A stretch of 64,000 nucleotides of DNA from Purshia tridentata (lineage: Eukaryota; Streptophyta; Magnoliopsida; Rosales; Rosaceae): NCBI GenBank assembly GCA_003254885.1, contig QANT01008001.1, positions 62,001 through 126,000 of the forward strand, given 5' to 3'. Below, one piece after another: positions 10,537 through 23,348 of this stretch (position 1 is the first letter of the stretch; each line of letters begins with the position of its first letter). The notes beneath the pieces are model-generated. The model worked only from the letters and a program-made list of their open reading frames with translations. It was not told the DNA's origin and made no database searches. A program made the position numbers and the translations under genes.

Positions 10537-13500
10537 GTCTCAATTCACTTCATTTGGGATGTATACATTGAATCCAAATGCTTTCTTTGTATCACTATCA
10601 TCGTGCTGGGATTGTATGAATAGCTAATGGTTTTAATTGTTATACGGACATGCATTGCCAGCCTATATTTAAGCTTGGTCTCACCTCACATTTTATCTTT
10701 TGCATATTTAAATCTATAATTCAAAGTATAGATCAGTGAGTTCACATTATAGTTGGCAGGCGCGTTTTGACAAGTTATTCCCTGATTCTTTTGGAGCGGT
10801 TGGATATATTATGGTTTTTGGTTTTGCTACAGTAAGGGACATGTCTTCTATTGAGCCATAGGTGTCCTCTTATGTTTTCTCTCATATCGGTCTATTGATC
10901 TACCTCTGCTGCCTTAGTGTTCCCATGTAATTCCTACCCCCTATATATATGGTATGAGTTTTGATTGTGTAAGACCTCATTGCAATTTCCTTCCTCATTT
11001 ATTGCCCCTAATGTTGCCTCAAAATTCTCAAGGATTTGCATTAGTATTTCTCATCGCTATCCTATAAAGTTATAAATCATCCGTCTCGAGAAATTTTTTC
11101 ACTTAAGCTATGTTTATCTATTTATATTTTATTCCTGTCGCTTGGCATATCTCTGTGTAGAGTATGCCAAATATATAAGTTTAGGTCCCTTCTCGCCAAA
11201 TCTCTTAGCATGGAAATGTTTCTGCATAAACTGTATCTTGTGCATATGTATACTTCAGGTATCAGAAACTGAACAAAGCATAGACCATTATAGGCTGGTT
11301 GGTTGTCTTTATTCCCACATAATGCATATTTGGGTGCTTTTGGGGATGAAATCATGGGACAAGACTTGGAGCTTGGGTGATTACTGATGTCTGGAGAGGA
11401 TTATATCATATTGGAATAGTGGCTGATCAGGCGTGCGTTACTTATTACAGACAATCCTATTGCCTATATACTGTTGTTCACTATGTCATGATGTCATTGG
11501 CATGCATTTGATCAGTATGCTTCTAATTTTACTTGGTTGGAACAAGTGCCTTAGACATAATGGAAATACTTGCCTCAACCTCTAAAATGCCAGGATTGGG
11601 ACCGGAAGGGAAGACAGTGTTAACTGAGTTTTGCCAATACTAGGAAAGACATTACCTATTAGAAAGAAAGAAGAAAAAAAAAAATACTAGGTATCATTGA
11701 AGAGTGAAATGCTTTGCAGTTAGTTTTTCATTCTTTATGCTCATATTTCTAACTATACAGTAAGTAATACTTGTGTGTGCAGTTGCATGCGTGCATATAT
11801 GCACGTGTATTTATATGTGTCTAGTGCAGCTCTGTACTCTCAGTCTTCCTGTAGATGCTGACACAGAGAGAGTGTTAAGTCCTTAGGTGTTTGTGGATGG
11901 CAATTTTGCTTGGACTGGTAAGTCATTTCATTTCTCATTCACAACAATGGACTGAAAGTAGAGTGAAAGTGAAGTGACCAATTAGTCTGAGTCTGAGCAC
12001 ATGTAAATCTGATACTGCCTAATATCTATTTGACTCCAATGCTAGACCCATCTCCAGATCCTTGTTGTTCTTGTGCCATATGAAACATGTGGTCATTCTC
12101 TAAAGCGGCATGCTTTGTTCATATTATAATTTCGGCCTGATAGTTTTCCCATTGTGGTTTCCTTTTCCCCATCTCAAATGCATAAATATCTAACTTCTTA
12201 TTTTGTTTGTCTGTGCTGCACATGTTAAACCATCCACTATCATTTTTACGAAAACGCTAATAAAGGGACACGTTTTTTGGTTAATGAACTTACTATTGCA
12301 CTGAAAGTAAATTTTCATATCAACGACGTATATATTCTTATATTCTTTGTGTTTATTTTTCTGAATCAATTATGAAAGTGATTTAGCTAGACATAAAGTG
12401 TATAAAAGTTCAAGTTATAACATAAATTCATAAAATAACAAATGAAAAACTAAACTAACTCGGCAAATCAGGTCAAGTTCTAACACAAAATGTCCATCTT
12501 GAAATTGGAGTTGTGTTGGACTGAATTACAAATAAATTGTATTAGATGGGAAAATATTATAATCTGGGTAGTTTTAGAACTTTCTGGCCGTCTTAGAATT
12601 GTCCATGTTTGTTCTTTGTCTCACAACAATGAGAAAGTCTGGTGAGCATTTATTATATATGACCTTTGGAATTTTCATTTTCTGTTTGTCTATTGACATG
12701 GACATCCAATGCTGGGCTAGGCACAAGTCTTAAATTGTTCCTCGTAGTCGTATCCAATGCTCTCGGTTTGTCAAATATGATAGTCACTCTCTCTCTCTCT
12801 CCTTAATTCATGGCTAAATAGTTGGAAGTGAAAGCATGAAAAATGTAGGCATGGTATAAATACTTTCCTATTATAGCTTGACAGCACATAGATATAGGTT
12901 AGAAACAAGAAAAGCCGAAAGGGAGATGTTTCATCTTTGAAATAGAATAGAGATTGCTGGTTGATTGCAAGAATAAAATGGATGGATGAAATTATGAGAA
13001 TGACAATTGGATTGATTCTTTTTTAGGTAAGTAAGGAAGTTGATGGACGTAAGTGGGAATGGAGAATTAGAATTTGGGTTCTTCCACAATCACAGAATCA
13101 CTCACCAACGTGCCAATTTGTCACTGTCTGTGTGACCTTGTGGTCTGTTTGCCTCCCACCTCCTTTTCTAAATTTCAACACCTTTTTCTTTTTTCCTATT
13201 CCATTTCCATCTAAAACATTCATTTTCTCAGTGTTGATACCAAATCATGGTAAAAATTATGATGTAGACATGCATAAAATCCCAACGCGTTTTTAACTCT
13301 TATTTTCTATTTTAAGTTATAGATTCATGGCCGTCCTCACCAAATAAAGCACGGAAATCATACACAATTTTCAGCCATTATGAACTGGGGTCTCAACCAC
13401 CATGATTATGAACTGGGTACTACTACTGTACATTGAACCCCACAGCAACAACAAACATGTAACATGTCTTTGTCCTTGTTCATACAGACTACATAGGCCT

Positions 13501-15974
13501 GAATGAATCATTTTAAATCAAATCTAATAATAATCCATTGGCTTTTAGCTCTTGGCCGAGGAATTGTTGTTGAGGAGTGGCTCGGTGGCTGTAACTTTCA
13601 TGCATAATCTCTATATCCTCTTAAGTCATAAGTAGTGAGTAGTGACGGTGTTACTTTTTTTGTTCGATATATATGGTTGTCGATCCACAACTTTAGGAGC
13701 GGCTTTGATGTCGGTCCACATTAACGTGCATGGGCCCTCCCGTATTCTAGATTGATCACGATTCCCTGTTTCTTCTTCTTTTTTTTTTATATATATAGTC
13801 AATTTTGAGTTCTAAGATTGGCTAAGAGAAATTAGTGAGGCATGCGCACATGCATAGATAGTCTTCAATTCAATTGTATTGTGAACGACCAAACGCAAGA
13901 GGGAGAGAAGCTCAATTAATTTATATATGAATGCCTGCTTAATTGGCTAATAAATTAGGAATATAAGACAATATTGCTCGCATTTTGTAGCAAATTAAAC
14001 TACCTCAATTCCCATATTTGTGGATATAAAGAAAAAGGGAAGAATAACTCAACCATCTTATAAAATATATAAATATATGTGTAAATTCATTTATTAGGTC
14101 TTATTATAAGGTCTAGCTTATTCATAGTCTACATGATTCTGAAATATACTATTATTATCATTATGTATATGGTCTCATTTTTATATAGTAAGTATATGAA
14201 TCTTGTCATGCATCAAAACAAAAACAAAAATAAAAAACTGTATGAATCTTTTTTATTTTCTCTTTCAAATTTATTACTGATAATTTACCCTAGACAAAAA
14301 TTGTGTTTTGACTTTTCCAAAAGTCCATAAAGCCTTTTTTCTAATTCAGTTTTTCAGGAATAGATAATGTAGAAATGAAAAGGAGTATATTGTTCAGATA
14401 TATAGTAGTAGAGAATTTAGCATTTCAATTTTGCAAGTGAGTTTTTTTCATAAATTTTGGTATCTAATCGACACTATATCATGTTATATTATTAAAGAAT
14501 GATTGATCGATGCTAAAATAAGAGTATTAATCTATTGAATTTTTATTTTAATATATGATAACATGTATGCTAATTAGAAAATATTATTCCATATATGATA
14601 TGAATAATACGATATATATCATCTTTAGTTATAACCAAGAAAGAATGAGGAGGTAGAGTAGGTTGATGGCCCTAACCCAACGACTATGCATAAGGTCACC
14701 TGTCCCAAGAGGCCAAGAGCAAAAATAATAAAATGGAAGAATTAAGCATTGGGATTATTATTTTTTATTTTTTATTTTTTGCCGTCGGGAAGCATTGGTG
14801 GATTTAGATGCTCAAGTTGAAAGGAAACAAACGCAGCAATGACATACAAAAATTGTGTATTGAATTGAATATATCTCTAATATTTTAACATATCTGTTTA
14901 AGTAAATAAATAATTTAATTCACAGAACAAGTCATGATCTTCCACTTCTTTAATGGCTCAGGGGAGTCGCACAAACCGCCCCAACCAATGGGATCATTAT
15001 CACTTTCTTAAACAAATCGTACGCATCATTAAGACATAATTAATTAATTAAACATAATAAACTAAGGAAATGACAGAAAGCTTAAGATATATCTGTGAGA
15101 GTTTGGGATAGATGTGACAGGCCTACCTCCTCTCCACCACAAATTGTTCCTCAACCACACAATCTATTACTTTTTTAATTCGAACTCATTGATTTGAAAA
15201 AATTTGTAATCATTTTGTATTGGCTTAGAAGTAAAGATAGGGCTTTGCCTATCTAGATTAGATCGTTACTTATTATTCAATTTTTTATTTCAATCATGTA
15301 ATAATTAAGTTTTGAAATACATGAATAAAAAAAAATTAATTCATAATATTTTATATGTGTGTCTACTACTTATCGTTATATTCATGCAACAAATTAAGCT
15401 AGAGCTATACATAAACTTTTTGGGAGGTAATTAACATAGTGGTTTAATCTCTAAGTAAATACATATATATATTCAATGGAAGTTTTGAACCACACCATTT
15501 TAGACATATATGTCATACTTTAAAGTTGATATTGAGATTAACCAAGAGTTTGAGACAAATCATAAAAATAGAATCTTATATTATTTAGCATTACATTATA
15601 TATATAAAGAATTTATAAAATTTGAGAGTCTTTCAATAATTAAAAGTTCGAAACGATTACTTTATTTATTTACACTTAAAAGATGGCAATCTAGACTTTT
15701 TCCATAATATTTAAATTTATAATCTTTAAACTTTTTTTTTAATATCTAAATTTATAATACATGGCTATAATTAAAACGAATAAGAATAAATACAACAAAG
15801 AATCACAAAAACGTCTATCTAATTACGATCAATAAATCTCTTTATACAAGGGATATATTCCTTATCAGATTGCATCAGACGGTGGGAGCTTAAGCCACCT
15901 CTCGTCCTATCACTGTTTTCTACTTTTTTTTTTAATTAGTTTTTGTTTTTTCTTCCGTCCATTCATAAAGAGGC

Positions 15975-15982
15975 TGACGTCA
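15975..15982. promoter_or_regulatory. TGACGTCA bZIP/TGA-type site
   Basis: A perfect 8-base palindrome TGACGTCA lies about 270 bases upstream of the LURP-one-related start codon. bZIP factors, including TGA factors of defence signalling, bind this core. A role for this copy is inferred only from its position. Confidence 0.45.
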
Positions 15983-16146
15983 TACTTTGGTGGCGCACTC
16001 GTGGTATGACTTTTTTATCTTATGAATTTAAGATGGCCTCTCGGTGCGGCATCTACAAGTTGAACCCGTCTTTTACACTCAAAGCATTCTGGACCACGCA
16101 AAACCCACACGGCCCATACCCACCCAATCGATCTACCTCTCTGCGT

Positions 16147-16157
16147 ATATATATAAA
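16147..16157 (+). promoter_or_regulatory. TATA-box-like element of the LURP-one-related gene
   Basis: A TATATATATAAA-type run lies about 95 bases before the start codon at 16247. This places the likely transcription start near 16180 and gives a short 5' leader. Confidence 0.5.
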
Positions 16158-16246
16158 TGCCAACTTGCCTCTGCAAATTACTCCATCACACCCCAAAAAA
16201 AAATACAAGACTATCTTGGTTGAGTTCTGCTAGCTACTGCTTTGGG

Positions 16247-17008
16247 ATGACAAAGGTATACCCAAACAGTGCCGCCACTGCCACTTCAACCGTCGCCGCC
16301 TTTGAGACCAATCAGAGGCCCAAGCTTTCCGGGTCGGACCAGGGAAACCCGGCAGTCCTGACGGTGTGGAAGAAGTCTTTGCTGCTGAACTGCAATGGGT
16401 TCACGGTGTTCGACTCCAAGGGCAATTTGGTCTTTCGGGTTGACAACTACTTGGCTGGCCATAAGGGCGAGATCGTCCTCATGGACGCCTCTGGCAAGCC
16501 TCTCCTCACCATCTGTCGCAAGGTATATAATAATGATACATTTGCATTATTATTTTATTTTGTCTTGTGTCGGATTGTCTGGTCGCTAATGTATATACAC
16601 GTGTAATTATATCAGCGGCTGGGCTTGGGGGACAATTGGGTGGTGTACGACGGCGAAACCAAGGTGAATCCGCGATTCAGCGCGAAGAAGCCGGTGAAAA
16701 TACTCAACAACAAGTGCTTGGCGCACGTGAGCTCAGCCAACAATGGCAAAGCTGCTGCACGTGATCATCAACAACTCTATCAGATAGAGGGGTCGTACGC
16801 GCAACGGAGCTGCGCGGTGTACGACAACAAGCGGAGGAGGGTGGCGGAGATCAAGCGAAAGGAGGCGGCGGTGGGCGGAGTTGCCTTGGGAGTCGATGTC
16901 TTCCGCCTCATCGTCCAGCCCGAGATTGACACGTCGGTCGCCATGGCCCTCGTCATCCTTCTCGACCAGATGTTCGGATCTTCGTCGTCTTCTCGCCGTT
17001 ACATTTGA
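16247..17008 (+). CDS. LURP-one-related protein (LOR, tubby C-terminal-like)
   Basis: Two exons, 16247-16522 and 16616-17008, give 222 residues. The product carries the DUF567/LOR pattern: TVWKKSLLLNCNGFTVFDSKGNLVFRVDNY, then GEIVLMDASGKPLLTICRK. The second half has LGDNWVVYDGE, a variable middle, SCAVYDNKRRRVAEIKRKEA and the closing hydrophobic VALVILLDQMF. The LOR fold resembles the tubby C-terminal barrel and phospholipid scramblases. The founding member LURP1 is needed for basal defence against an oomycete, but most members have no known biochemical role. The start is the first ATG, and the intron sits at a phase-0 position after the first half-domain. The upstream TGACGTCA and the 3' hairpin at 17220-17261 are the only regulatory features seen. 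Confidence 0.88.
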
Positions 17009-17219
17009 TTTTGCTTTCGTCATCATCATCAACCACCTTTTTCCCCCTGGTGGCCATGGACTCACATCACCTCCTGTTAAATTCTCACTCTCAACATTTC
17101 TCAAAAACCTTTTTTTTCTTTTTTTCTGGGTCTGATCGATCTCATTGTCTCCTTATGATCGACTCTTCCCCACGTACGCTTCTTTTTTTTCTTTTTCTTT
17201 TTTTCCGGGAAAAATCAAA

Positions 17220-17261
17220 TGAAGCTTGGTTTTTTCCTTTTATATAAAAAACCAAGCTTCA
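17220..17261. repeat. Perfect 16-bp hairpin 3' of the LURP-one-related gene
   Basis: Left arm 17220-17235 (TGAAGCTTGGTTTTTT) and right arm 17246-17261 are exact reverse complements around a 10-base loop. The structure lies about 210 bases after the stop codon, probably in or just beyond the 3' untranslated region. It could be an RNA stem-loop, a small foldback element or a chance structure in T-rich DNA. Confidence 0.75.
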
Positions 17262-17769
17262 AAGGGGGATGTACATATTGTTTAAAATTGAGAAAAAAAA
17301 CTACAATCTTTTTTTTTTTTTTTAATTTTCTTCTGATGTCATATCCTCCGTTCCAGTGAGGTATCTCGTCTTAGGTTAAAATATTCAACTTAATTTTATG
17401 TAAGTTTTTCATCTTCAATAATTTCAGTCGAAACATTTTGTGTATGGAAAGTTTATATAATAAATTAGCTCTTTTTACTGGAATTTTGTTGCTCTTTTTA
17501 ATATTTTTGGATGCTCCTTTTAATATAATCAGGTTGGTTCTGATGCATTAATGGATTGTTGTATATATCTTCAAAACGATAATGAGAAGATCAAAGATAT
17601 ATGCACGTAGTGGACATTAATTCAATATGTTTTTGATCTATTGGGCATTCTTATCGAATCAATCATTGTGAAAAACTAAAAAAAAATTCAATCAGATCGA
17701 TCCAGTAGAGAAAGAAAACAAAATTAGTAAAAAAAAAAAATCTTTAATTATAACATTAAATATGTTGAC

Positions 17770-17817
17770 ACTCTGAATTTTATGTACAAAATTACTCTGA
17801 ATTTTATGTACAAAATT
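17770..17817. repeat. Perfect 24-bp tandem duplication
   Basis: The unit ACTCTGAATTTTATGTACAA plus AATT occurs at 17770-17793 and again without change at 17794-17817. Perfect identity in neutral AT-rich spacer suggests a recent replication slip. Confidence 0.9.
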
Positions 17818-18429
17818 GTATAAAATCCAAATTACAATAGAATAATTTTGTAATCAATCACATTTTGATTGGTGGGGAATCAATGTCAAAACTAAGATAC
17901 AGTTTTGAGATTAAAAAACAATAATATAGAAATATTTTTGATAAAAAATAATTTGTAAATTGTTTGTCAGCTTTGAGGAGAGATAATTTTGAGCTAACTT
18001 TAATTAACTTTAAACTGTTTGTTATGCTGGTTTTTCAATTTAATTATCAAATTGTACGATTTAATTATATGATCGATCATATATATATAGAATAGAATTA
18101 CCTACGCCGAAGATGAAAGTTCAAACCTAACTCATCCTCCCCATTTGACTTCCTTTGTAGTAAAAAAAGAGAATTAGCGACACCGACACCGACACCATGC
18201 TTATTGAAAATGAGCTCATATGCCTACTCTTAACCAGCTCAAAAATTGAGGGAAAATATGCCTCACAGTAGTGCAAAGAGTCAATGCGTTAACAAACAAC
18301 CGATATCAATTTACATTATTCAAGCAACAATCACCCAATTAAAATAAACATTCTCTGAGAGCTTTGTCCTCTAGTAGTACTACTAAGCATCGAAGCAAAA
18401 TCAAAAGGGCAAGTAGTTGCAAGAACATG

Positions 18430-18800
18430 CATGCATAAGTACAAATGATGTCAATGAAACTCAAAACCATCCAAGGCCTGCTTAGTTCTTCTCACATGGC
18501 ATCAAAATTAAGCTTAACGAAACCGGTTGGGAGGGGCTGCATTTGGGCAACGCATGTAGATGTAAGATAAGATACGAAGAGCTAGAGCTGCAAAAATCCA
18601 TCAACAATCTAGAGCACCACACATTTTCTAGCTTCTCAAATTTGCCAACAAAGAACAAACACCTCTTCAATGGCCCTAAAATGAGGGACATGCTGTGAAA
18701 GAAGAGCCCAAAGTTGGTCATCTCAATCCAGAAATTAAAGGCCCAGACAGAATGCAAAGACCAAGTGGATCTAGCAACCCTTTTGTACATTGGTGGAGTT
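18430..18800 (-). ncRNA. Possible minus-strand transcript unit of unknown nature
   Basis: On the minus strand a good TATA box (CCTTATATAAAAC) at about 18805 precedes less AT-rich sequence running to about 18430. A 103-codon frame at 18790-18482 has no recognised motif. Its start lies closer to the TATA box than a normal transcription start would allow, so a non-coding RNA is at least as likely as a protein. No known microRNA sequence was recognised. Speculative. Confidence 0.2.
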
Positions 18801-19645
18801 TTATATAAGGTTTGACCTTGATGAAAAATGGACAGATGGGCTTAGGCCCCGGCCCACATGCATTTTGTTGGGAGATGGGCTCCAGTTTCTAAACTTTTTT
18901 AAACCTTGGGTCAGTTGTTACTTTTGCTTCAAAAAGCCACTCCTAGGCCTAGGTGACCTAGCAGCCTTGGACCAATTTCCCATCATCATGAATTATATAT
19001 TGCACTTATTTAGTTATTTTTATTTTCATTGTTTAAGAATTTTGAAATGGGATCATCAGATGCATCATGCATGCATGCCCTTGAGGTCAAAGCATCGACA
19101 ATATGAGCCATTGGTTAACCTATTAAAAAATTAATAAAGGGAGTTAATTATGTTTCTGACTTTATGTTTCAAAGAATTAGCTTTTGGAGTTGTACTCAGC
19201 TATTTAACCTAAGGTTCTTATTAAAGAATACAATATGCACGCATGCCCTTTTTAAGTTCTTGACTCATTTATTAAAATATTTACAAAATCATAAAAACGA
19301 CCTCATTTATATAAAAAAATTTTGTGAATTAGTTTAGGTGATCCATCAAGTTATTGAGTCAAGTGAAGAAGCGCAACAGCATGAATAACGCAAACAAGGG
19401 TCAATTCTATATACAAAATCCCAGGGGACTTGAAGAAATTATTATAATTATTATATTTTATTTTTTCAGTGGGGATTAGGATTTAGAGAGTGAAAAAGGG
19501 CATCTTTGGAATATTCCTTTTATGCAACCAAATTACTGAAACCAACTTTCTCCAAGCACCGCCGAGGCCAAAACGGTTGGTAGAGTCGCCGCTTTGCAAT
19601 ACTTTTCGTGAAAGACATCACGTGCATTACTACGCCGTTGGTTTT

Positions 19646-19657
19646 GACGTCACGTGG
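19646..19657. promoter_or_regulatory. Fused C-box/G-box in the phosphoglycerate mutase promoter
   Basis: GACGTCACGTGG fuses the ACGT cores of a C-box (GACGTC) and a G-box (CACGTG) about 560 bases upstream of the start codon. A further CACGTG lies at 19619-19624. bZIP and bHLH factors in light and ABA responses bind such sites. The link to iPGAM expression is inferred from position. Confidence 0.5.
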
Positions 19658-20212
19658 TTTTTGCTTTGTCAAAGATCGCGGGATCTGAACCCCTTAACAC
19701 CACTTGTAAGGTTCCGATTGCAGGGGCGCATATTATAACCGTACTCAGAAAACCACCGAATCCATAGATTTGTGCAGTAGTCAAGTCCGTAGTGCTTTGT
19801 CCCCACGCCATGTGGGTGCCCTAAAAGGTAAATCTATACAAATCAACGGCCTCAGATTTCTTCTAGAAAAAAGAAATAAATGAACGGTCAGATTTGCTTT
19901 GAGAGGTAGTTTAGTTTAGTTTGGTTTGGAATATATATAGTGGGCGTTGGAGTCCTCTGGTTTCTGTCTTGCTTTTCTCAGTCTCTCGATTCGAAGAACT
20001 TCGACGGTTCTGTTTCGCTTTCGCACATCACTTCGGACCCGTGAGGTGCGCTTGTGTTCTGGTTCCGATATTTTCACGCCGATATTTTTTCTCTTTCTGT
20101 ATATTTATTGATTTTGTGTGGATTATAATTAGTATCTGAGACTACCTGAGCGTGATTTGCTTGTCTTATTAAATAATTAAATTGGTGTGTTGTAGATTTT
20201 GTGTTTGAGAAA

Positions 20213-23200
20213 ATGGGGAGCTCAGGATTCTCGTGGAAATTGCCGGATCACCCAAAGCTTCCAAAGGGGAAGACCATCGGGTTGATCGTTTTGGATGGAT
20301 GGGGCGAAGCGAATCCCGACGAGTACAACTGTATCCATGTCGCCGAGACCCCCACCATGGACTCCCTTAAGAAGGTATAGATAGACAACACCGATTGATA
20401 GCTTCAGATCTGAGTTTTCGAATTTCGATGGGTTTGAATGAAAGGATTTGATTGATTCAAATTGATTGTGTGCATGTTTTTTGTATGATAGGGTGCTCCT
20501 GAGAAATGGAGGTTGGTCAGAGCTCATGGAACTGCTGTAGGCCTCCCATCGGAGGATGATATGGGCAACAGTGAAGTCGGTCACAACGCTCTCGGTGCTG
20601 GACGTATTTTCGCTCAGGGGTAAGTTTCAAACTCTCTTCGATGTGTTAAATTTGATATTTTGCGTCTTTGGGTTTATTGTCGTTGTGGTTATGTTATACC
20701 AATGATTAAATGTATCCTATTGGTTGTGAGTGGTCACAAAATAACTGTTGTCGTTTTTGAATGAATCTAGTGCAAAGCTTGTCGACCTTGCTCTTGCCTC
20801 TGGGAGAATTTTTGAAGGGGAAGGCTTTAACTACATTAAGGAATCTTTTGCAAATGGTGGAACATTGCATCTCATTGGGTTGTTGAGTGATGGTGGAGTC
20901 CATTCTCGGCTCGATCAAGTGCTAGTGAGTTGCTGTTTTTGCCATGGTGTGGTTTCAATTTTCACCATTTAAATTTCCTTTTTTTGTTTTCTAATTGTTG
21001 TTTATCTCTGTTGTTCTAGTTGTTGCTCAAAGGAGCTAGTGAGCACGGTGCTAAGAGGATCCGCCTTCATGTTCTTACCGATGGTCGTGATGTTCTGGAT
21101 GGTTCGAGTGTGGGATTTGCTGAAACACTGGAAAATTACCTTGCAAAATTACGTGAGAAAGGTGTGGATGCTCAGGTTGCGTCTGGTGGAGGTCGCATGT
21201 ACGTCACAATGGATCGTTATGAGGTATGAAATAGAATGCACCCTTATAAGTATTTCTACATGCATGATTGAGTCCATTATTCTTTTGGAGTTCGTATATT
21301 ACACATAAATGTTTGTTTAACATGTTGGCCACCCTTCGCACATCCTGTGGATCATCCTCTCTTATTTGACCCTTTGCATTCTAACATTCATAATCAAATA
21401 TGTCAATTTGATGGGATTATTGTTTATTTTGCAGAATGACTGGAGTGTTGTAAAACGAGGATGGGATGCCCAAGTTCTTGGTGAAGCCCCCTTCAAATTT
21501 AAGAATGCTGTTGAAGCTATCAAGACATTGAGGCAGGAACCAAAAGCCAATGACCAGTATCTACCTCCTTTTGTTATTGTTGACGACAATGGCAAGCCTG
21601 TGGGCCCAATAGTGGATGGTGATGCTGTTGTTACATTCAACTTCCGAGCAGATCGTATGACTATGCTTGCCAAGGCACTTGAGTATGAAGATTTTGACAA
21701 ATTTGATCGAGTTCGATTTCCTAAAATCCGTTACGCTGGAATGCTTCAGTATGATGGTGAGCTGAAGCTTCCAAGCAAGTACCTTGTTTCTCCACCAGAG
21801 ATAGAGAGAACATCCGGTGAATATCTAACGCATAATGGTGTTCGTACTTTTGCCTGCAGGTGAGCTTTTATTACCAAGTTAATTATCTGTGTTACTGTCA
21901 TGCTCTAGGATTTTTTTTCTTTCTGAATCATTAGATTCTAGGATCTTTTGTTCTTCTTGTATAAAGGTGTCTGTCTTTTGGGTCAGGGAAATTCAGATAT
22001 GGGAAGGAAGAGGCAAACCAATATGTGTTTCTATGTGATTATCGAATTTCGGTTTCCAAACTTGTTTTTGACTCTTTACCAAATGTGGGGCTTCTGGGGA
22101 GAGTAATTGATTTTGACCCATGTACTCCGAATAGAACTTTTTCTCTTCCTGTTAAATACAACGCTTCCTATTCATATGACCTTTTTTTCTTTCCAACTCT
22201 TTGCAAGCACAGTGAGACTGTTAAATTCGGTCATGTCACTTTCTTCTGGAATGGGAATCGCTCTGGGTATTTTAACCCTCAGATGGAGGAATATGTGGAA
22301 ATTCCAAGTGATAGTGGAATCTCATTCAATGCCCAGCCCAAGATGAAGGCATTGGAGATTGCTGAAAAGGCAAGGGATGCTATACTTAGTAAGAAATTTG
22401 ATCAGGTAATATATGAACTTATCGTGTGAGATTTTTAAGAATTTATCTCAGATCGAATAGCCCAATAAAAATATCTGATTTGAACAAATATGTAATTTTT
22501 GTATTCTCTTTAGGTTCGTGTTAACCTACCAAATGGGGACATGGTGGGGCATACAGGTGACATTGAGGCCACAGTTGTTGCATGCAAGGCTGCTGACCAA
22601 GCTGTCAAGGTATGGTGGCTATAGCTGTTGTAAGAGTTTAAAGTAATTCTCTTTGTAGTTAAATTTGAACAAAAAAAATTAATTCCTTTTTCGAATAAGT
22701 ATACTAGATCTGATGGTTTGTATTTAAATCATGTTTAAAAAATTAAAAGCCCTGTATTCCACAATATGTTTACTGGTACAAGCTGGTGATTGTTGTATTC
22801 CCAATTCTGTCATAAAGAGTCTCTTGAATGCTGTCTTGCCTTGTAGTCCCCTTCACCTCTGACTGGTTTTGAAAGTGTTTCGCATCTTCTTACTGTAGTT
22901 ACTATTTTCTGATTGCAGATGATTCTTGATGCAATAGAGCAAGTGGGTGGAATTTATGTTGTTACTGCAGATCATGGTAATGCTGAGGATATGGTAAAGA
23001 GAACTAAGACTGGGCAACCTCAGCTTGACAAGGAGGGCAAGATTCAGATTCTTACTTCCCACACTCTTCAACCAGTAAGTGCCCTGAAATCCTTTTTGGA
23101 GAATTTATAACAAATGAGTAGGCACAGTAGATTATCATAACCATTATCAGGTTCTGACTAATTGTTTTGGTTTTTTTCTTAAGGTTCCAATTGCAATTGG

Positions 23201-23348
23201 AGGTCCTGGACTGGCACCGGGCGTTCGGTTCCGCAAGGATGTTCCTAATGGCGGGCTGGCCAATGTTGCTGCAACTGTGATGAATCTGCATGGATTTGAG
23301 GCTCCCAGCGACTATGAGACAACCCTGATTGAAGTTTTTGATAACTAG
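20213..23348 (+). CDS. PGM1: 2,3-bisphosphoglycerate-independent phosphoglycerate mutase
   Basis: Nine coding exons: 20213-20374, 20492-20619, 20771-20924, 21020-21223, 21435-21859, 22213-22405, 22514-22609, 22919-23074 and 23184-23348, giving 560 residues, the normal plant length. The enzyme interconverts 3- and 2-phosphoglycerate in cytosolic glycolysis through a phosphoserine intermediate and two metal ions, usually manganese. The catalytic serine is Ser81 in MGNSEVGH. Metal and substrate motifs are present: Asp28 in [49 protein letters not shown] and TSHTLQPVP. No targeting peptide is visible, consistent with a cytosolic form. All exon joins keep frame and give the expected family wording. 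The gene looks intact, and a 5' untranslated intron is likely. Whether it matches Arabidopsis iPGAM1 or iPGAM2 cannot be told by eye. Confidence 0.95.

Larger units (their letters stand above)
10537..16246. other. Large gene-poor intergenic gap
   Basis: About 5.7 kb with no coding frame I can support. The first few hundred bases are the likely L17 3' untranslated region. The rest is AT-rich, with a CT run at about 12785-12802. Short frames near 11.1-11.4, 14.1-14.3 and 15.5-15.7 kb show no recognised motif. The right end holds the LURP-one-related promoter, with a TGACGTCA site and a TATA-like run. Undetected non-coding RNAs or old transposon remnants are possible. Confidence 0.5.
17009..20212. 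other. Intergenic region upstream of phosphoglycerate mutase
   Basis: It holds the LURP-one-related 3' region, a perfect 24-base tandem duplication at 17770-17817, a possible minus-strand non-coding transcript near 18.4-18.8 kb, and the phosphoglycerate mutase promoter and leader. A 5' untranslated intron with a CCC|GTGAGG donor near 20040 and a TTGTAG acceptor near 20194 is plausible before the start codon at 20213. No protein gene is supported. Confidence 0.5.

Noticed and set aside
14133-14330. 65-codon plus-strand frame
   Set aside because: AT-biased, low complexity, and no supporting signal.
18724-18750. TTTGCATTCTGTC on the minus strand as a miR394-like sequence
   Set aside because: It departs from the highly conserved mature miR394 at several positions and no matching star arm was found.
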